Assembly (NCBI RefSeq): GCF_003254625.1
Contig: NZ_QJRJ01000080.1
Coordinates: 186,001-250,000 of the forward strand
Length of the DNA: 64,000 bases
Source: Flavobacterium ginsenosidimutans
Lineage (GTDB): Bacteria > Bacteroidota > Bacteroidia > Flavobacteriales > Flavobacteriaceae
Direction: 5' to 3'
Part shown: positions 15,092 to 23,761 of the stretch, piece after piece
How the letters are laid out: each line of letters starts with the position of its first letter
How positions within the stretch are numbered: the first letter of the stretch is position 1
Position numbers and translations under genes: made by a program
The notes under the pieces: model-generated
What the model was told of the DNA's origin: nothing
Databases searched by the model: none
Seen by the model: the letters and a program-made list of their open reading frames with translations, nothing else

Positions 15092-16444
15092 ATGAATAAA
15101 ACTGAAAGCTCATTTCTGAACAAAAACCAATTTGGTGAAGATTTCTTGTGGGGTGTATCAACCGCTGCTTTCCAAATTGAAGGTGCGCATGATTCAGACG
15201 GAAAAGGTTCTTCTATTTGGGATGTTTTTACTTCTCAAAAAGGAAAAATAAAAAACGGTCATCATGCCATAACTGCCTGCGATTTCTACAACTCTTATCA
15301 GGATGATATTGATCTAATACGCGAATTGAATATTCCGAATTTTAGATTTTCCATCAGCTGGCCTAGAATTATGCCAACTGGTGTGCATCCTATAAATCAG
15401 GCAGGAATCGATTATTACAACAAAATTATAGATTCATTGCTTGCTTCTGGAATCGAACCCTGGATTACACTTTATCATTGGGATTTACCGCACGAACTGG
15501 AATTAAAAGGCGGATGGACAAGTCGCGAATCGGTTTCTTGGTTTAAAGAATATGTTGAAGTTTGCGTACAGTATTTTGGTGATCGCGTAAAAAATTGGAT
15601 GGTAATCAATGAACCTTCTGTTTTTACGGGAGCTGGTTATTTTTTAGGCATTCACGCGCCTGGCAAAAAAGGAATTACCAATTACCTGAAAGCCATGCAT
15701 CATGTTACTTTAGCAACTGCGGCAGGCGCCAAAATAATTCGAAATCGGATTCCGCAAGCCAATATTGGTACGACATTTTCGTGTACACATATAGAACCAG
15801 CAACCGACAGCCAGAAAGATATTGAAGCCGCAAAACGTGTAGATACTTTACTAAATAGAACTTTTATTGAACCCATTTTAGGATTAGGTTATCCGCAGCA
15901 AGATCTTCCGGTTCTTAAAAAGCTTAATTCATATATTTTAGAAGACGATTTAAACAATCTTAATTTTGATTTCGATTTCATTGGATTACAATGTTATACA
16001 AGAGAAATTGTAAAATCAGCAATGCTCATTCCGTATATTGGTGCTGAATTGGTAAGCGCCGAAAAAAGAAATGTAATCTCAACCGAAATGGGTTGGGAAG
16101 TTTATCCGCCTGCACTCTATCATGTTCTGAAAAAATTTAATGAATACGAAGGAATTCGAAAAATCATTATTACCGAAAACGGAGCTGCTTTTCCAGATAC
16201 GGTTACAAATGGAAAAGTTTATGATATAAAGCGAACGCATTATATTCAAGATCATTTGGAACAGATTTTAAAAGCCAAAAACGACGGATTAAATGTCGAA
16301 GGCTATTTTGTATGGAGTCTTACTGATAACTTTGAATGGGCCGAAGGTTACAATGCGAGATTTGGCTTAATTCACGTGGATTTTGAAACACAGAAAAGAA
16401 CCATTAAAAATTCTGGATTATGGTTTAAAGATTTTCTATCTTAA
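15092..16444 (+). CDS. Glycoside hydrolase family 1 beta-glucosidase
   Basis: 450 residues, the usual length for GH1. FLWGVSTAAFQIEGA is at the N-terminus. The acid/base Glu174 is in NEPS, the nucleophile Glu362 in ITENG, and the sugar-binding WSLTDNFEWAEGY near the end. No signal peptide, so it is cytosolic and should hydrolyse beta-glucosides or cellobiose taken up by the cell. AAAGGAA lies 11 bases upstream of the ATG. It appears monocistronic and is followed by a large inverted repeat that can act as terminator. Confidence 0.93.
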   Translation: MNKTESSFLNKNQFGEDFLWGVSTAAFQIEGAHDSDGKGSSIWDVFTSQKGKIKNGHHAITACDFYNSYQDDIDLIRELNIPNFRFSISWPRIMPTGVHPINQAGIDYYNKIIDSLLASGIEPWITLYHWDLPHELELKGGWTSRESVSWFKEYVEVCVQYFGDRVKNWMVINEPSVFTGAGYFLGIHAPGKKGITNYLKAMHHVTLATAAGAKIIRNRIPQANIGTTFSCTHIEPATDSQKDIEAAKRVDTLLNRTFIEPILGLGYPQQDLPVLKKLNSYILEDDLNNLNFDFDFIGLQCYTREIVKSAMLIPYIGAELVSAEKRNVISTEMGWEVYPPALYHVLKKFNEYEGIRKIIITENGAAFPDTVTNGKVYDIKRTHYIQDHLEQILKAKNDGLNVEGYFVWSLTDNFEWAEGYNARFGLIHVDFETQKRTIKNSGLWFKDFLS

Positions 16445-16448
16445 TAAC

Positions 16449-16563
16449 TTAACCGCAAAGAACATCTGGTTTAACAGCTACTTTTATAAACGCAAAGTTC
16501 GCAAAGCTTTTTCTATAGCTTTACGAACTTTGCGTTTTTCGTTTGCGGTCTTTGCAGTTAAAA
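16449..16563. repeat. Large nested inverted repeat, possible terminator
   Basis: Two 21-base arms (16488-16508 and 16517-16537) pair at 20 of 21 positions around an eight-base loop. They contain the motif CGCAAAGTTCGCAAAG. Outer sequences TTAACCGCAAAGA and TCTTTGCAGTTAA extend the symmetry. It lies between convergent genes and probably ends both transcripts. The form resembles dispersed palindromic repeats of flavobacterial intergenic DNA. Confidence 0.75.
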
Positions 16564-16570
16564 AACAGTC

Positions 16571-16936
16571 TTATTGAAATCTAAATTTGTAATTCTGTTT
16601 TAAGATTCCAACATGGATTTTTCCATTGCTTTTTAAGTGAGTTGTCACCATAATATATTTTTCTTCCGGATATTTTATATCATAGCTAAAAGTCGTGTCT
16701 TTTGCTTTAACCTGAAGCAGATGTTTTCCCTCATCAGATATTGAAAGATCTATTGTTTCATAAGTTGGCAATTCTTCTGTTGCATTTAAATTAATGTCTT
16801 GAACTTTCTTTTTATCCAGAAATACTTCTAGTTTCAACTTATCAAGTTCCATATTCGTTGGCTGTTCAAAAGAGACAACATATTTTTTACAGCTAAAAGT
16901 GCATAAAACGATTAAAAGTAAGAGAAGCTTTTTCAT
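16571..16936 (-). CDS. Small lipoprotein
   Basis: 121 residues: MKKLLLLLIVLCTFSC gives a short lipoprotein signal with Cys16, then KKY and a predicted all-beta domain (LKLEVFLDKKKVQDINLNA, HLLQVKAKDTTFSYDIKY). It is transcribed towards the beta-glucosidase gene. No family recognised. Confidence 0.65.
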   Translation of the reverse strand: MKKLLLLLIVLCTFSCKKYVVSFEQPTNMELDKLKLEVFLDKKKVQDINLNATEELPTYETIDLSISDEGKHLLQVKAKDTTFSYDIKYPEEKYIMVTTHLKSNGKIHVGILKQNYKFRFQ

Positions 16937-17302
16937 AAAAGAGGTTTTAAAACGGATAGTTATTAGAAAATCAAAAATCTATTTAATGTTCGATAAATAT
17001 AAATAATTTTATTACAATTTGGCTGTTTCGAAAGTTCATTTTCTACTTCAAAATTTATCAAGTTTGAGTAAAGAAATTTTTCAAAAAAAGGTCAAAAAAA
17101 AGACTAAAAAATTCATTAATTTATTGATTTTTAGTAGGTTTTACGGATTTTTTTTCTTATCTTTATTATCTAAATAACAGTAAATATATGCCGAAAAACG
17201 AACTTTTTAAATGCCAAAATTACTCTTCAAAAAATTATTCTTTTTATCTCTTCCAGCATTTTATTTTTGAAAATGCAATCCAAAATCATTTAGAATTTAT
17301 TT
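16937..17302. other. Intergenic region, AT-rich
   Basis: 366 bases between the lipoprotein start and the end of the frameshifted membrane-protein gene. It holds long A and T runs and a weak CTAAAAA/TTTTTAG hairpin near 17103-17133 that could end the minus-strand transcript. A short plus-strand frame here overlaps the neighbouring gene and is not convincing. Confidence 0.4.
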
Positions 17303-17936
17303 CTATTCTTTTTTCTTCACCAAGTTTAAACACGCAGAAGAAACAAGCACAACTGCACCAACTGCAACCGTAATTATTTTTTCGGGCTGTATTTTCTGAG
17401 CTATTTTTTTAGAAAATTCATCTGCCAAATCAAATAAAAGATTTCCTTTTTTAGGAACTTCTTTCGACTCTTCATTTTCATTTTCCACAAAACTCTTAAA
17501 TTCTATGCTTTCATGTCTGACTTCAACACTTGGCTTCACGTCTGCCTTACTTTCAAGCTGTTTTGCTTCAACAATTCTATATTTTTTATCGAAATTTTTA
17601 AAAGGCCGCGGCTGAAAATCGACCATAATTGCCGCAAGATTTATCGCGTCAATGTTGTGTGGGTCAGTTTCGTTTTTGAAAAAAGTCTCAATCGGTCTGA
17701 ATTTATCTTTTTGCTCCTTAAACTTGTTTTTTTTTGGTATGGTCAAAATCTAAGCAAAACAAATTTCTAAAAACATTCAAATCGTCTTGAGTTGGCTCAT
17801 TTTCAAAAATAAGCCAGCACAAATCGCGAAGTTTCCCGCGAGAGGGACTGTATAAATAATCAAAGTATTGTCCTTCTTTTTCGATCTCGTATTTAATTTT
17901 AATCGACTTTTTATATTCTTCTAATGTATTAATCAT
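17303..17936 (-). pseudogene. Frameshifted, shortened paralogue of the locus A membrane protein
   Basis: Two overlapping frames together match the 5709-6725 protein: the first gives RDLCWLIF and DDLNVFRNLF, the second INLAAIMVDFQPRPF. They are joined at a run of nine A (plus-strand T, 17727-17735). With eight A the frame is continuous, giving about 211 residues ending in a membrane segment (ITVAVGAVVLVSSACL). The extracytoplasmic Cys-rich domain of the locus A protein is absent. I take ATG at 17936, preceded by AAGG. Either a pseudogene, a sequencing error in the homopolymer, or a slippage-controlled gene. Confidence 0.65.
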
Positions 17937-18060
17937 TTTGCCTTTTTTAAGAACTTCATTTGACTCTTTATTTTCATTTTTCACCGAAACAATTTTTTTC
18001 TATGCCTTTATTTTTGACCTCTGCTATAAGATCCATATCAGCATTTCAATTTTTGTTCCA
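17937..18060 (-). pseudogene. Decayed duplicate fragment of the same gene family
   Basis: The minus-strand sequence just before the 17936 start resembles the linker region of the same gene about 470 bases downstream: it reads KNENKESNEVLKKG where the gene has ENENEESKEVPKKG. Similarity continues upstream with stops and frame changes. This looks like the remnant of a tandem copy whose remainder was lost. Confidence 0.5.
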
Positions 18061-18201
18061 AATCTATATTATTTATATATTTTTTTTAAGGGTTCGCAAC
18101 CAACTTTTGTCGGACTTATTGCATCTATTTATAATAGAGATTTATTTAGAATTAAATAACATTTAATAAAAAAGTTAGGCCTTTCCTGATTTGTTGTATT
18201 A

Positions 18202-18253
18202 GGAATTCTCGGGAATTCATGGGAATCTTAGGAAAATGCAGGAATTCCGGGAA
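18202..18253. repeat. Helically phased GGAA array upstream of locus B
   Basis: GGAA begins at 18202, 18212, 18222, 18231, 18241 and 18250, that is every 9-10 bases, several within GGAATTC or GGGAATC. The last unit lies 34 bases before the -7 box, the same distance as in locus A. Confidence 0.55.
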
Positions 18254-18283
18254 TCCCTTATCAACAGTGCTCTAAAAGCGCCT

Positions 18284-18291
18284 TTACTTTG
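18284..18291 (+). promoter_or_regulatory. -7 promoter box of locus B
   Basis: TTACTTTG differs from TAnnTTTG at one position and aligns with the locus A box. GCTCTAA lies 15 bases upstream in both. The predicted start is near 18298, just before leader stem P1. Confidence 0.55.
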
Positions 18292-18298
18292 CATAAGA

Positions 18299-18497
18299 AA
18301 TTAGTACCAGTTTTGTCTGCAGACTAAAACAAAAATAAAAAACTAGTTCTAATTATCATTGTGGAAAACCGTAAGACCGAGTTTATTCGGGAAGTATAAA
18401 TTACGTCTTACAGTTCTACACACGACTTCCCCAAAAATCAATTTTGGTATCGCAATTCCAAGATCTGGATAATTCCCGGACAGCAATACCTATGTCT
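18299..18497 (+). ncRNA. Structured 5' leader RNA of locus B (pseudoknot-containing)
   Basis: P1: AATTAGT (18299-18305) with ACTAGTT (18342-18348). P2: 18311-18328 with TGCA loop. P3: 18360-18377 with 18405-18422. The pseudoknot pairs GGGAAGT (18389-18395) with ACTTCCC (18425-18431). P4: GGTATCGC (18446-18453) with GCAATACC (18483-18490), one mismatch. P5: CTGG/CCGG (18465-18468, 18476-18479). The alternative hairpin is GGACA/TGTCT (18478-18482, 18493-18497). Against locus A, an A-U pair becomes G-C in P3, and in P2 A-U becomes G-C and U-G becomes U-A, so pairing is kept while sequence changes. It ends 20 bases before the lipoprotein ATG. Confidence 0.65.
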
Positions 18498-18517
18498 AAT
18501 TTCTAAATTAAATTAAA

Positions 18518-18703
18518 ATGAAAAAACTAATACTTTTTATCGCTTTTGCGTTAATATTCACGATATTTTCTTGTACTCCTGATGAGTACGAGACACAACC
18601 AGTCAAAAAAATTGAAAAGGTTAAAAAGCCTTTACAAGCTGGTGATCCAAATCCTGATGGTCCTGGTGACAAAGGAAGCACACCACCACCAATAAAACCA
18701 TAA
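18518..18703 (+). CDS. Small proline-tailed lipoprotein of locus B
   Basis: 61 residues: hydrophobic signal, lipobox IFSC (Cys19), TPDEYETQPVKK linker, a Gly/Asp/Pro segment (GDPNPDGPGDKG) and the terminus STPPPIKP. It has the same architecture and position as the 7079-7267 protein, with low sequence identity outside the signal and the PPPxKP tail. The conserved tail suggests a functional C-terminus. No known family. Confidence 0.75.
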   Translation: MKKLILFIAFALIFTIFSCTPDEYETQPVKKIEKVKKPLQAGDPNPDGPGDKGSTPPPIKP

Positions 18704-18743
18704 GCTAAAAATATATTTTTAGTATCTAATTAATTGTTATTTT

Positions 18744-18781
18744 CGGGGAAAGTAAATTTGTATGTTACGGTCCCCGTTTTT
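18744..18781 (+). terminator. Terminator-like hairpin over the kinase start codon (locus B)
   Basis: CGGGGA (18744-18749) pairs with TCCCCG (18771-18776), with inner GTA/TAC pairing kept, followed by five T. The kinase ATG (18762) is in the loop, exactly as in locus A. Confidence 0.6.
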
Positions 18782-20477
18782 CTATTTTATTATAACTCTT
18801 TTTCTTTTCTCCTGCGAAGAGAAAAAGCCTGTTAATCCTAAGAAAGAATCTATAGAAAAAGAGGCGATCATTTTGCGAGATAAGGCTATTGAAAGTTTTG
18901 ACAAACAAGACTTCAACACATCGTTTTATCAATTCAATAAATCAAAAGCACTTTTTGAAGTCATAAAGGACAGTGTCAATATCTCGTACATACTTATTAG
19001 AATTGCAGAAATTCATCAAAGAAATGGAGATTATTATGGTAGTAAAGAAATAATTACCGAAGCATTGCCGTATATTAAAAAAGAAGTTTATTCTGCTAGC
19101 GCAAATAATTATTTGGGCATCGCAGACAAAGAACTTTCTCTTTATGATGATGCAATTTTTTACTATAAAAAAGCAGCAGATGAATATACGGATCCACTCT
19201 ATAAACATGGTCCTCTACAAAATATTGCGGTTGTATATACTCAACAAAAAAAATACGTTGAAGCAATTCATATCTTAGATTCTCTTTTAAAATCTCTTTC
19301 AAGCAAACAATTAAAAGACAAAGCTATACCAAGTGATAAATCTATACTTTTAGATAACTTAGGATATGCTTATTTTAAAAAGGGAATGAATGAAAAAGGA
19401 TTCCAATTAATGACTGAAGGCCTCCAAATCAGAATTGATACTAAGGATACTTATGGAAGCATTGAAAGTTATCTTCACCTTGCTGATTATTATTCTAAAA
19501 AAAACGCAAAGAAATCAGACGAAAACGCTCTTTTAGCGTACAAAGCTGCTACAAAACTTAATAGTGTAGATGAAAGACTTGAAGCCCTACAGATTTTAAT
19601 TTCAAATGATAACAGTTCTAATACTCCCAACTATACACAAAAATATTTTACTCTAAATGACAGTATTATTAAAGTTCGAAATAACTTTAAAAATAAATCT
19701 GCTAAAATAAAATACGATTCTAAAAAAGAAAAAGACGAAAACGAAAAACTTCGTCTGGAAAAAGCAGAAAATCTTTTATCCTTACAAAAGGCAAAATATA
19801 TGCGAATAGTATTTGTAATTGTTTTTATCTTTTTAGTGATTTTAATTGCAATTTTAATTCGTTATTATAAAAATAAGAATAAGGCAATCGAATTTAAAAG
19901 TTCGTACGATACCGAAACCCGAATTGCTAAAAAGATCCATGATGAACTTGCCAATGATGTTTTTCAAGTAATTGCTTTTGCCGAATCACAGCCATTAGCT
20001 GTAGAAAATACCAAAGAAAATCTGCTCCAGAAATTAGATGATATTTACGGTCGTGTGAGAGGAATTTCTAAAGAAAATAATAAAGTAGAAGTTGGAACAG
20101 GTTTTATTAAAAGCATAAAAGAAATGCTTTCGGCTTATAATACCAGCGAAAGAAATATTATGAGTACTAATTTAGAAAGTGTACACTGGGAAACAATTGA
20201 TGAGATAAAAAAGATCACTATTGGACGCGTTTTACAGGAATTAATGGTGAATATGAAAAAACACAGTAAAGCCAGTCTTGTTATAATAAAATTTGAAAGT
20301 GATGCAAAATCAATCTTCATAAATTACACAGATAACGGAATTGGCTGTGAAAAAACGGCTATTTCAAAAAATGGCCTTCAAAACATGGAGAGTCGTATCG
20401 AGACGGTCAAAGGAACTATAGAATTTGATACTGAACCAGACAAAGGTTTTAAAGCTAAAATTGTAATTCCTAAATAA
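18762..20477 (+). CDS. Lipid-anchored TPR sensor histidine kinase (locus B, first copy)
   Basis: 571 residues. Same plan as the locus A kinase: lipobox FLFSC (Cys18), TPR-like repeats (about 35-300), coiled coil, membrane segment (about 350-370), HisKA_3 core with His393 in KIHDELANDV, and HATPase with ELMVNMKKH and a canonical DNGIG. No response regulator gene follows; a second, closely similar kinase does. It probably signals through the locus A regulator or a distant one. Confidence 0.88.
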   Translation: MLRSPFFYFIITLFLFSCEEKKPVNPKKESIEKEAIILRDKAIESFDKQDFNTSFYQFNKSKALFEVIKDSVNISYILIRIAEIHQRNGDYYGSKEIITEALPYIKKEVYSASANNYLGIADKELSLYDDAIFYYKKAADEYTDPLYKHGPLQNIAVVYTQQKKYVEAIHILDSLLKSLSSKQLKDKAIPSDKSILLDNLGYAYFKKGMNEKGFQLMTEGLQIRIDTKDTYGSIESYLHLADYYSKKNAKKSDENALLAYKAATKLNSVDERLEALQILISNDNSSNTPNYTQKYFTLNDSIIKVRNNFKNKSAKIKYDSKKEKDENEKLRLEKAENLLSLQKAKYMRIVFVIVFIFLVILIAILIRYYKNKNKAIEFKSSYDTETRIAKKIHDELANDVFQVIAFAESQPLAVENTKENLLQKLDDIYGRVRGISKENNKVEVGTGFIKSIKEMLSAYNTSERNIMSTNLESVHWETIDEIKKITIGRVLQELMVNMKKHSKASLVIIKFESDAKSIFINYTDNGIGCEKTAISKNGLQNMESRIETVKGTIEFDTEPDKGFKAKIVIPK

Positions 20478-20550
20478 ACAAAAGCCTTTTTCTTCAAATT
20501 TTTAGAAAAGAGTTTAATTAATTGCTACTTTTCGGAAAAAGTAAATCTAT

Positions 20551-22260
20551 ATGTTGCGCGCCCAACTTTTTTATTTTATTATGCTTATTTCTCTTTTTTC
20601 CTGTAAAGAAAAAAAGAGAATTGATCCTAATATCGAATCTATAAAAAAAGAAGCGCTCAGTTTACGAGATACGGCAGATATAAATTTTGAAAAGCAAAAT
20701 CTTAATACTGCTTTTTATCAGTTTAACAAATCCAAAGAACTTTTTGAAATTGTAAAAGACAGCCCCAATATTTCGTACGTGCTTATTCGGATGTCAGATA
20801 TACAGCAAATTAACGGAGACTATTACGGCAGTAAAGAAACAGTAACCGAAGCTATACCCTATGCTAAAACATTTGAAAATCATATAAGTTCCATAAATAA
20901 TAGCTTAGGCATTGCTGACAAAGAACTTTCCCTTTATGATGATGCCATTTTTTACTACAAAGAATCGATTAAAGGTTCTAAAAATCTGGAAGACAGTCAT
21001 TCTCCTCTAAGTAATATTGCGGTTGTTTATATGCAACAAAAAAAATATAATGCCGCAATTACTCTTTTAGAATTTCTTTTAAGTCAAAAGTTTATAGAGA
21101 AAAAATCTAATGCAAGTTCTAAAGCGAGAATACTGGACAATTTAGGTTATGCGTACTTTAAGAATGGAATGCATCAAAAAGGATTTGATTCAATGAATCA
21201 AGGTTTGTTGTTAAAAAATGAAATTAAGGACAATTATAGCAGTATTGAAAGTTATCTTCACCTTGCCGATTATTATTCAAAAAGAGATGCTCAAAAATCA
21301 GATGAAAATGCTCTTGCCGCTTACACTATTGCTACAAAACTAAATAGTGTTGAAGAAAGATTGGAAGCACTACAAATTTTAATTTCTAATGATAACACTC
21401 CAAATACTAACAAATACATACAGCATTACTTTACGCTAAATGACAGTCTTATTAAGGTTAGAAATAATTTCAAAAATAAATCTGCCAAAATTAAATATGA
21501 TGCTAAAAAGGAGAAAGATGAAAACGAAAAACTTCGTTTGGAAAAAACAGAAAATCTTTTATCCTTACAAAGAGCCAAATATATGCGGATTGTATTTGTA
21601 ATTGTTTTTGTCTTTTTAATGATTTTAATAGCGCTTTTAATCCGTTATTATAAAAATAAAAACAAGGCAATCGAATTTAAAAGTTCGTACGATACCGAAA
21701 CCCGAATTGCTAAAAAAATTCATGACGAACTTGCCAATGATGTTTTCCAAGTAATTGCTTTTGCGGAATCATTGCCATTACCTAAAGAAAATACAAAAGA
21801 AAATCTGCTCCAGAAATTGGATGATATTTACGGTCGTGTGAGAGAAATTTCTAAAGAAAACAATAAAGTAGAAATTGGAACAGGTTTTATTAAAAGCATA
21901 AAAGAAATGCTTTCGGCTTATAATACCAACGAAAGAAATATTATAACCACTAATTTAGAAAGTGTAAACTGGGAAACAATTGATAACATAAAAAAGATCA
22001 CTATTGGACGCGTTTTACAGGAATTAATGGTGAATATGAAAAAACACAGTAAGGCCTATCTTGTTGTGATAAAATTTGAAAGCGACAAAAAATCAATCTT
22101 CATAAACTATACGGATAATGGGATAGGCTGTGAAAAAACGGCTATTTCAAAAAATGGTCTTCGAAATATGGAGAGCCATATTGAGACCGTCAAAGGAACA
22201 ATTGAATTTGAAACAGAACCAGATAAAGGTTTTAAAGCAAAAATCGTAATTCCAAGATAA
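20551..22260 (+). CDS. Lipid-anchored TPR sensor histidine kinase (locus B, second copy)
   Basis: 569 residues, a tandem duplicate of the preceding gene. The kinase core is almost identical (for example LQELMVNMKKHSKA and NYTDNGIGCEKTAISKNG), while the periplasmic TPR part is more divergent. Lipobox SLFSC (Cys18), His391, DNGIG. It lacks its own leader RNA and lipoprotein gene, and the start-codon hairpin has decayed (CGGAAAAAG...). Divergence limited mainly to the sensor half suggests the two copies sense different ligands but share one output. Confidence 0.88.
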   Translation: MLRAQLFYFIMLISLFSCKEKKRIDPNIESIKKEALSLRDTADINFEKQNLNTAFYQFNKSKELFEIVKDSPNISYVLIRMSDIQQINGDYYGSKETVTEAIPYAKTFENHISSINNSLGIADKELSLYDDAIFYYKESIKGSKNLEDSHSPLSNIAVVYMQQKKYNAAITLLEFLLSQKFIEKKSNASSKARILDNLGYAYFKNGMHQKGFDSMNQGLLLKNEIKDNYSSIESYLHLADYYSKRDAQKSDENALAAYTIATKLNSVEERLEALQILISNDNTPNTNKYIQHYFTLNDSLIKVRNNFKNKSAKIKYDAKKEKDENEKLRLEKTENLLSLQRAKYMRIVFVIVFVFLMILIALLIRYYKNKNKAIEFKSSYDTETRIAKKIHDELANDVFQVIAFAESLPLPKENTKENLLQKLDDIYGRVREISKENNKVEIGTGFIKSIKEMLSAYNTNERNIITTNLESVNWETIDNIKKITIGRVLQELMVNMKKHSKAYLVVIKFESDKKSIFINYTDNGIGCEKTAISKNGLRNMESHIETVKGTIEFETEPDKGFKAKIVIPR

Positions 22261-22300
22261 AAAAAAGCCTTTCAGGATTTTACTCCCGAAAGGCTTTTTA
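22261..22300. terminator. Bidirectional terminator
   Basis: AAAAAGCCTTTC pairs with GAAAGGCTTTTT around a 14-base loop, between the kinase and the converging efflux operon. Confidence 0.9.
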
Positions 22301-22321
22301 TCTACAAATTAAGTGGCAATA

Positions 22322-23761
22322 TTATTTCCATCCGCCGCCCAAGTCTCTGTAAACATGGACTGCAGCATTTAATTGTTCTTTTTTAGTATCCACTAATTCC
22401 AATTTAGCTTCTAATGCATCTCGTTGAGTCATCAAAACTTCAAAATAGTCTACTCTAGCCGATTTAAACAAATCATTCGAAACATCGATAGATTTATTTA
22501 AAGCGTCAACTTGCTGTGATTTTAAATCGTAACCTTTTTGAAGATTTTCGATTTTAGAAAGCTGCGTTGAAACTTCTAAATAAGCATTTAAAATCGTTTT
22601 ATCGTAATTGTATAATGCCTGAAGCTGTCTTGCATTGGCGCTAGAAAATTCGGCTTTAATTGCATTTCTATTGATTAATGGCGCTGCAAGATCTCCTGCT
22701 AAAGAATACAACAATGATTCTGGGAACGTAAACAAATATGATGGTTTAAAAGCTTGAACTCCAAAAGCAGCTGAAATGTCCAATGAAGGATAAAATTCTG
22801 CACGAGCTACTTTTACATCTAATTTTGCTGCTACCAATTCCAATTCTGCTTGTTTAACATCTGGACGGTTCATCAGCAATTGAGATGGAACTCCAGAATT
22901 TACAACTGCTGGAAGCAAATCTGTAAAATTGGTTTTGTCTCTTTTTATATCCTGAGGATAACGTCCTAACAAAAAGTTGATTTTATTTTCGTTTTCTTTA
23001 ATTTTCTGAAGAATATCAAACTCTAAACTTTTTGAAGTTAAAACTTCTGCTTGGAATTTCTGAACTCCTAATTCTGTTGCTCTAGCCGCTTGCTTTTGAA
23101 TTTTTACAATTTCTAAAGCGTTACTTTGTAATTCAATAGTTTGTCTTACAATTTCAAGCTGACTGTCTAAAGCCAATAATTCATAATATGAATCAGCGAT
23201 TTCTGCAATAAGATTTGTAACAACGAAGTTTTTACCTTCAACAGTTGCTAAATATCTGTTTACTGCTGCTTTTTTAGAATTACGCAGTTTTTTCCAGATA
23301 TCTACTTCCCAATTCGCGTAAGCGGCAATTGTATAATCTGGCAACGGATCTGGTGTTTCAACTCCCGGTTTAATTTCAGTTGTAGCATCACCCGCACCTT
23401 GACTTGTGTATCTACCCACTTTTTCTATTCCTGCTCCTGCACGAACTCCTACAGTTGGCAATAAAGCTCCTTTTCGAACACGAATATCATTCTTTGCAAT
23501 TTCGATTTCCTGCAAAGTCATATTTAGTTCCTGATTGTTTTTTAACGCAATATCAATCAGCTCTACAAGATTTTGATCTTTAAAGAAATCTTTCCATTTT
23601 AGAGCAGACATATTGGTTGTATCCTGCGGTTTTTCGGCACCAAATCCTTCGGGAACCGGAGTGCTTGTGCTTGCAGTTTCAGGCGCAGGAGCTTTACATC
23701 CTGCCACGGCAAGACATAAGCTCAATGCAATACTGTATTGATATAATTTTATTTTAGACAT
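22322..23761 (-). CDS. RND efflux outer-membrane factor (TolC/OprM-type lipoprotein)
   Basis: About 479 residues from ATG at 23761. Lipobox VAGC near residue 21, then the repeated outer-membrane efflux protein domain (two halves, with LNMTLQEIEIAKND and LVAAKLDVKVARAEFYPSL). It forms the trans-envelope exit duct for the adjacent pump. The chosen start overlaps the end of the pump gene by eight bases, consistent with translational coupling; an in-frame ATG four codons further up is possible. Confidence 0.92.
   Translation of the reverse strand: MSKIKLYQYSIALSLCLAVAGCKAPAPETASTSTPVPEGFGAEKPQDTTNMSALKWKDFFKDQNLVELIDIALKNNQELNMTLQEIEIAKNDIRVRKGALLPTVGVRAGAGIEKVGRYTSQGAGDATTEIKPGVETPDPLPDYTIAAYANWEVDIWKKLRNSKKAAVNRYLATVEGKNFVVTNLIAEIADSYYELLALDSQLEIVRQTIELQSNALEIVKIQKQAARATELGVQKFQAEVLTSKSLEFDILQKIKENENKINFLLGRYPQDIKRDKTNFTDLLPAVVNSGVPSQLLMNRPDVKQAELELVAAKLDVKVARAEFYPSLDISAAFGVQAFKPSYLFTFPESLLYSLAGDLAAPLINRNAIKAEFSSANARQLQALYNYDKTILNAYLEVSTQLSKIENLQKGYDLKSQQVDALNKSIDVSNDLFKSARVDYFEVLMTQRDALEAKLELVDTKKEQLNAAVHVYRDLGGGWK

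Noticed and set aside
16383..16577. ORF over the end of the beta-glucosidase gene
   Set aside because: It is a shifted frame running into the inverted repeat; no signal of coding.
17188..17373. Plus-strand 61-residue ORF
   Set aside because: Low-complexity composition and overlap with the end of the minus-strand gene.
6735..18253. GGA/GGAA arrays as CRISPR repeats
   Set aside because: Units are only 3-7 bases with no unique spacers and no cas genes; helical phasing is a better explanation.
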